DNA of 64,000 nt from positions 8,581,501 through 8,645,500 of the forward strand of contig CM063290.1 in the NCBI GenBank assembly GCA_032173965.1. Reading direction: 5' to 3'. Origin of the DNA: Sitta carolinensis. Its lineage: Eukaryota > Chordata > Aves > Passeriformes > Sittidae. Below, piece after piece: positions 59,401 to 64,000 of the stretch (its first letter is position 1; each line of letters opens with the position of its first letter). Under the pieces are notes generated by a model that worked only from the letters and a program-made list of their open reading frames with translations, was not told the DNA's origin and searched no databases. Made by a program: the position numbers and the translations under genes.

Positions 59401-62400
59401 CCACAGGCTCCACCTCGGGGATCAGGGGAGGGGGAGGCGATGGGGATGCCGACTTGCTAGGCTCCAGGGAGACAGGCTTGCTCACCACCAGCGCGGGCTT
59501 CGGGCGGTCATCTGCAAGGCGGATAAGCATTAATGGACAACTGATCACTCCTCATCCCACATTCCTCCCCAGATCCCTCTATCTTCAGGAGAGATAGGGA
59601 CAGATGTGCCAAGCCACACCACAAATGGGTGACGGGGATAACAGGGGTCCATGCTCCAGGGACAGCTGAGGTGAGTATACAGCCCCCATAAACTCTCCTG
59701 GATCCAACAGGGGGACACAAGTCCCCAGGCATGCAGGAATGTCCTCTGACCCCCCAAGCCTCAGGAGAACCAAGGAACAGTGGGGCTGGCATTTCACATC
59801 CTGCAGTGCAATCACCAGGGAACCTTGCTGCAGCCATGCCAGCTGGCACACCCAGCCCTGGCAGGGGCACTTACCGGGCCGGACAATAACTGCTACATGG
59901 GGGGTCTCTCCATTGGCCTGGGGCTCCAAACCACTTCCAGCCTGAGGGGACAAAGAGGGAGTTGAACAGGGCCACGTTCACTTCCCTCTGTCCCTGCTGG
60001 GAATCAGAGGGTCCACTTACCTGTGGAGGGGTGGGGGTGGATGAGGTCCTTGCTCCAGACATAATTTCTTCTGTAATGTCTTTCCCACCTTGGTTGGGGT
60101 CTCGTATTCGGATCTGTCCAAGAATCAGAGCAGAGCAGGGAAGCTGTTGACAGGGTGCAGGACACAACACACAGGCCAACCCCTTTTCCTGAGCCCAACA
60201 CCCCCTGGACACCCTTCTCCAGTGGGAAAAGGGAGGCTCATTGATGGCAGTGCCTGTCCTGGACACACACAGTTTGGGGACCAGTGGGTGCCACATGCCC
60301 TCACCACAGGGCACAGCAGACACTGGTCTGTAACAGTGCCTTGCAAACCACCACAACAGGCAGCTGAAGCCAGCAGGTCCCCAGGCCAGTGCCCATTTCC
60401 AGAAGTCAGGGACCCCGAGGCATCACTGTTCCGGCACAGGCGCTGCAAGAACCCCCCTCATTCTGGGGACAATACAGGGGATTAGCCTCAGCACACAGAA
60501 ACCACAGTGAGCTCTGTGCCATCCCAGGCACACCCTATATGCCCACAGCCTCACTTGCCCCATGTCTGCCACGGGTACGGCACAAGCTGTACCCCACTGC
60601 AGGGTGACTGGAGGGGTACATGTGGGTCTGGCTGGGATTACAGTGCAAGGCAAAGTGCAGCCAGAAGTCTTGTACTCTCCACCTTCTGAACACAATCAGC
60701 TCCCAGAACACCAAGCGCAGATGAGGAAATGCCAGCACCCCACTTCCCAGAGGCAACCCCTGCCCCCCAGCACAGGGCCACACCGGCAGCCACCCAGCTC
60801 CCCGCTATAAATAGGCCCCATGCGAGGCCTCCGAGCACCGGCATCTCCGGGAGCAGACAGCAGTTGGCAGCCGCGGCACCCCCGCCCTCCCGGGAGCCAT
60901 GACTCAGCACAACGCTGCCCGCCGGGACGGCCAAGGTCGCCAGCACCCACCATGCACCCCAGTTCCCTTGCTAAGACCTCCAGCCTACGGGGACACAGCC
61001 CTGAACCAACCCTTTTCCCCAGCATCCTACACCACATACCATCCCACACACCACCAGCACCTGGGTCTGACACCACCCCCCTCCTGCACATGAGCACACC
61101 CTCAGGCACATGAGTGCCCCCATGCCTGGAGATAGATGGCTCCTTACCGTCTTGCGTTCTCGCTTTGGGGGATCGATGGTTGCTGGCTCACAATGACCTG
61201 GGCAGTGGGGACCCCCGCTGAGAACTGCTGCACCCCTTGCGCCGGGTAATACGCACCCGCTGAAGGAGAGGAGAGAGCGTCAGACCAGCCAACCCAGATC
61301 CTCCAATCCCCTCCTGAAGACTCTGTGATCTCCCAAACACAGGGGTCTGTCAGGAGCCCAGAGAGCCCTTGCTGCTCTGCAGCAAACCCCCATCGCATCC
61401 GGCCTGGATTGTCCCAACCCGCCTGACAGGCCTGACCGAATTCCTTCCCTGTGAAGCAGAGAGCGTCCCCGCGCCACCCCCACGCCCAGCCAGGCCCTGC
61501 AGGCATCCACCGTGCCCACCAGCTCCACGCCACCAAGAGCCCTGCCTGGACACTCGGCCATGTCAGGTACAGGCGTCCTGGCTCCGCAGGCGGCTGCCTT
61601 CCTGCCTGCGCCCTATCTCCCCAGGCCCAGCACCAGCCCAAGGGCGGCACCAGGCAGCCTCCATTCACACCCAGGCTAAGGGGCTCAGGCTGCACGGGGA
61701 GCCTGAGCCCCTTGCAAGCCCAGCCCAGAGAAAGAGGCTGTGCTGAGGGCCAGAGGCAGAGCTGGACCCCATCCAGGGCTGGCACAGCCCTCAAGAGGTG
61801 CTCCACTCCTCCCAGGGCATCTGTGAGCATCACGCCAGAGCAGTGCCACAGGGATACGGGTGTGCTGGGACAGGCATAGCTGGGTTCTGGCCCCCTCTGG
61901 CTCCAGCACCTTCCCCCTGTACTGACCCTGGAAGTCAACCAGGCTGACCAAGGTGCTCTGGTGACTGCCTCATCCCTGAGTCAGGGGACCATCCCTTTGC
62001 TCAAGGGACACACAAGGATGCTGAATGGGCCTCACACACTGGAATGTGTCAGGCATGGGGGAAGGAAGGAGACCCTGAGCTGCCTAGCCCTGAGGACAAG
62101 GCAGAAGACCCAACCTGATTCATTTGTCAAGGGGGACACCATGCCAGGTCACCCTACCAGTCCTGTGAGCAACAGGCAAGCTGCTGCCAGCTTCCCCAAG
62201 TAGAGCCATAGCAGCCCCAAAGCAGAGATTGCGGGCACACCCACCCTGGAACCTCGAAGAGATACCCACAGCATGTCCCAGGGCTGTGCACAAAGGTGCA
62301 GCAGCGTCCTGGCCCAAGCACAGGAGACAGCCACTGCCAGGGGCCACCTCCCTCCTCTGAGGGGCTGGCTGAGCCCTGAGGCAAGAGGGAGAGAGGCCGG

Positions 62401-63833
62401 GCACGTACCTGGCTCAGGAGAAGCCCATCTCTGCCCTGGTTATGCTTTGCTGCTGTGCCGGGGCCAGGCCGGAGGCCTCGGCTCACATTTCTGTGTCTGC
62501 TGGGCCTCCCGGGACCAACCAAGCCTAAATATAGTCACAGCCTGGGTGGCCACATGCAAGTAGGGGGAAGGAGGAGGGCTGCTCACATCACACTCCCCGA
62601 GTACCAGGAGGGGCAGGCACAGTGCACCCTGGCTCAACTCCTGGGGAGCAGGAACTGAGGGGGGGGTCAGCAAGCACTGAACTGCTTACCACCTTGACAG
62701 CAAGGTGAGGGGTAGCAGAGGATAAAGTCTGCCCCAGCCCTCTGCCAGCAGAGTTAAATATTAAACAGCTCCAATTTGGAAAGGGACAGGGGCAAGTGGA
62801 CTGGTGCAAATGGACCAGTGGGACATGATGTGCTGCTGGGCAACAATCATGCCCCAAAACATCCTGCAATGGAGTCACTGAGTCAGCCACAGTGGGCTGT
62901 GTTCAGCTCACTGATGAACAAAGGCCAGAGGCAGGGGAGCAAATCAACAGGGTAGTGCTGGGACTGAAAGAGCACTGAGGAACAAAGCAACCCCTCTGTC
63001 TGTACCGTAAGTGCCGAACTCTGTGGGGCTGGCTCCAGGGTAAAAACTAGGGGCGCCAGGTTGGACCGGGTACTGTTGGGTCGGGACAACATATGTGGAG
63101 CGACCCTGCAATGGGAGAGAAGAAGAAAAGCCAGTTATGTCCCCTGCGGGGCACAGACATATCCCCAAAACACTGATGTAACCCCAAACCTTCCTGTGAA
63201 CTAGCTGGACACTGGGGAAGTGAGCAGGACACAGGCAGAGTAAATGCCAGGGCCTCAGGGAACTGCTAGGGAGGGGACCAGTACTGCTTGCCGCCTCTCT
63301 ACAGAGCCAGCAGCACCCTGCTCAAATCAGTGGGTGCTCAGATTCTCAAGACCCCTTCCACCCTCCCAAAAACAGACCTAGGCTCCAAGACCAGGCAACA
63401 CCTCCCACCAGTGCCCACCCCAACCCCCTCCCACAGAGGCCAAAGCATAGCTCTCACCTGTCCGGGGATGTAATAGGCTCCTTGGGAAGGTGTGTAGGAT
63501 ATCTGGGAGGGTATCATCATCACCTGGGAAGCAGCTGGATACACATGAGCAGGAGGGCCGGGCCGAGCCGTCGTGTTACTCTGCACGCGGGATGCACTGG
63601 CGGGAGGCTGTGCCCTGTTCTGGTAGAAATGCTTGGGAGAGATGGGGCACAGCATCAGCAGGAGCTCCAGCACCCTCATCTGCAACCACCAAACACGGCG
63701 GGAGACACCAGCCCCCCCCCACTCTGCCAGGATATAGCACCGCCTCAACAGCCCCCAAGGCCACCCCCCACCCCAGCACCATCCTGTCCCCACGCACCTG
63801 CGGGGCCGCCTGGGTCCACCCGACCCAGCTCAT
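50443..63833 (-). CDS. EIF4G1: Eukaryotic translation initiation factor 4 gamma 1
   Basis: eIF4G1 is the cytoplasmic scaffold of the cap-binding complex, joining eIF4E, eIF4A, eIF3, PABP and MNK. Thirty minus-strand exons (upper ends): 63833, 63631, 63105, 61259, 60113, 59941, 59511, 57678, 57380, 56828, 56428, 56117, 55864, 55403, 55143, 54830, 54321, 54060, 53864, 53642, 52925, 52578, 52287, 51981, 51773, 51474, 51261, 51038, 50880 and 50624 (TGA at 50443). About 1567 residues (human 1599). The PABP-binding stretch ends [10 protein letters not shown] (142-151). An 878-bp Pro/Glu-rich exon follows. The eIF4E site is YDREFLLGF (593-601), MIF4G spans about 723-950, MA3 about 1229-1340, and W2 is C-terminal, ending EDESDNN. 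One base is missing in exon 4 (C run 61167-61171) and exon 7 (58884-58887). The first exon ([12 protein letters not shown]) is uncertain; everything from [10 protein letters not shown] on is secure. Confidence 0.95.
56191..56267 (-). ncRNA. SNORD66: C/D-box snoRNA, SNORD66-like, copy A in EIF4G1 intron
   Basis: It lies in the intron between exon 56309-56428 and exon 55944-56117, in host orientation. On the minus strand there is box C GTGATGA (56256-56262), box D' CTGA (56222-56225), box C' ATGATGG (56210-56216) and box D CTGA (56196-56199). The stretch GTGTCTGGGCCACTGATG upstream of and across D' matches my memory of human SNORD66, which is also hosted by EIF4G1 and guides 2'-O-methylation of 18S rRNA (C1272 as I recall). 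The segment near box D (GAGGATCTGA) also matches. The terminal stem is weak and the ends are approximate. Confidence 0.85.
57467..57545 (-). ncRNA. SNORD66: C/D-box snoRNA, SNORD66-like, copy B in EIF4G1 intron
   Basis: A second copy lies in the intron between exon 57590-57678 and exon 57194-57380, same strand. It has box C GTGATGA (57533-57539), D' CTGA (57499-57502), a C'-like TGATGG, and box D CTGA (57472-57475). The guide stretch GTGTCTGGGCCACTGATG is identical to copy A, while the segment between C and the guide has diverged. A short terminal stem (CCTCCT with GGTGGG) is possible. Identical guide cores with diverged flanks fit two functional paralogues. Confidence 0.83.
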
Positions 63834-64000
63834 GCCCGGCGCGGCCCCGGCCGAGCCCTCCCGGGGCCGGCAGCTCCAGCGCCCGGGGCCGGCCTCGGCC
63901 GCACGCAGCTCGGCGGCGGCGGGTCCCGGCGTGCTCTGCACAGGCTCCCGGCGCTCGCGGTGGATGCTGGGACGTGTAGTCCCGCCATGCCGGAGCCGGA
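63790..64000 (-). promoter_or_regulatory. EIF4G1 CpG-island promoter region
   Basis: The right edge is strongly CpG-rich. On the minus strand, ACTACACGTCCCAGCATCC (63962-63980) resembles the ZNF143/THAP11 promoter element, whose known form is close to ACTACAATTCCCAGCATGC. It lies about 130 bp upstream of the candidate start codon at 63833. This supports a promoter here, although further upstream exons beyond the window cannot be excluded. Confidence 0.5.

Overview
The window looks like bird nuclear DNA. It carries vertebrate split genes with GT-AG introns, avian CR1 LINE 3' ends (6735-6975 and 17041-17108), many GC-rich minisatellites, CpG-rich promoters and compact introns typical of a GC-rich avian chromosome. 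Nothing prokaryotic, viral or CRISPR-like is present. Exons were called by joining the translated pieces at splice sites, checking codon phase at every junction, and comparing with remembered vertebrate families. No database search was possible.

Layout, left to right: about 5 kb of intergenic DNA; POLR2H (+, RNA polymerase subunit RPB8); THPO (-, thrombopoietin, tail-to-tail with POLR2H); about 7.5 kb of intergenic DNA; CHRD (+, chordin, 23 exons); about 2.2 kb of intergenic DNA; CLCN2 (+, chloride channel, 24 exons); a three-exon HSPB7-like small heat shock protein gene (-, tail-to-tail with CLCN2); FAM131A (-, 6 exons); and EIF4G1 (-, 30 coding exons, reaching the right edge). These are the genes of human 3q27.1, but the POLR2H-THPO-CHRD block is inverted relative to the human order as I remember it. 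The HSPB7-like gene has no counterpart that I know of in the human 3q27 cluster. Two intron-encoded C/D-box snoRNAs resembling SNORD66 lie in two different EIF4G1 introns.

The genes do not form one pathway: transcription (POLR2H), translation initiation (EIF4G1), secreted regulators (THPO, CHRD), an ion channel (CLCN2), a chaperone and a poorly characterised FAM131 protein. The unifying feature is evolutionary. CLCN2, the HSPB7-like gene and FAM131A (with EIF4G1 nearby) mirror the human 1p36 set CLCNKA/B, HSPB7 and FAM131C (with EIF4G3), as expected of a whole-genome-duplication paralogon.

A quality caveat matters to any user. Six coding exons (CHRD exons 6 and 19, CLCN2 exon 4, FAM131A exon 2, EIF4G1 exons 4 and 7) each break frame in a way that one missing base would repair. 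In at least four of them the break sits at a C/G run, and all lie in otherwise intact conserved genes. This points to homopolymer undercalls in the assembly rather than to pseudogenes.
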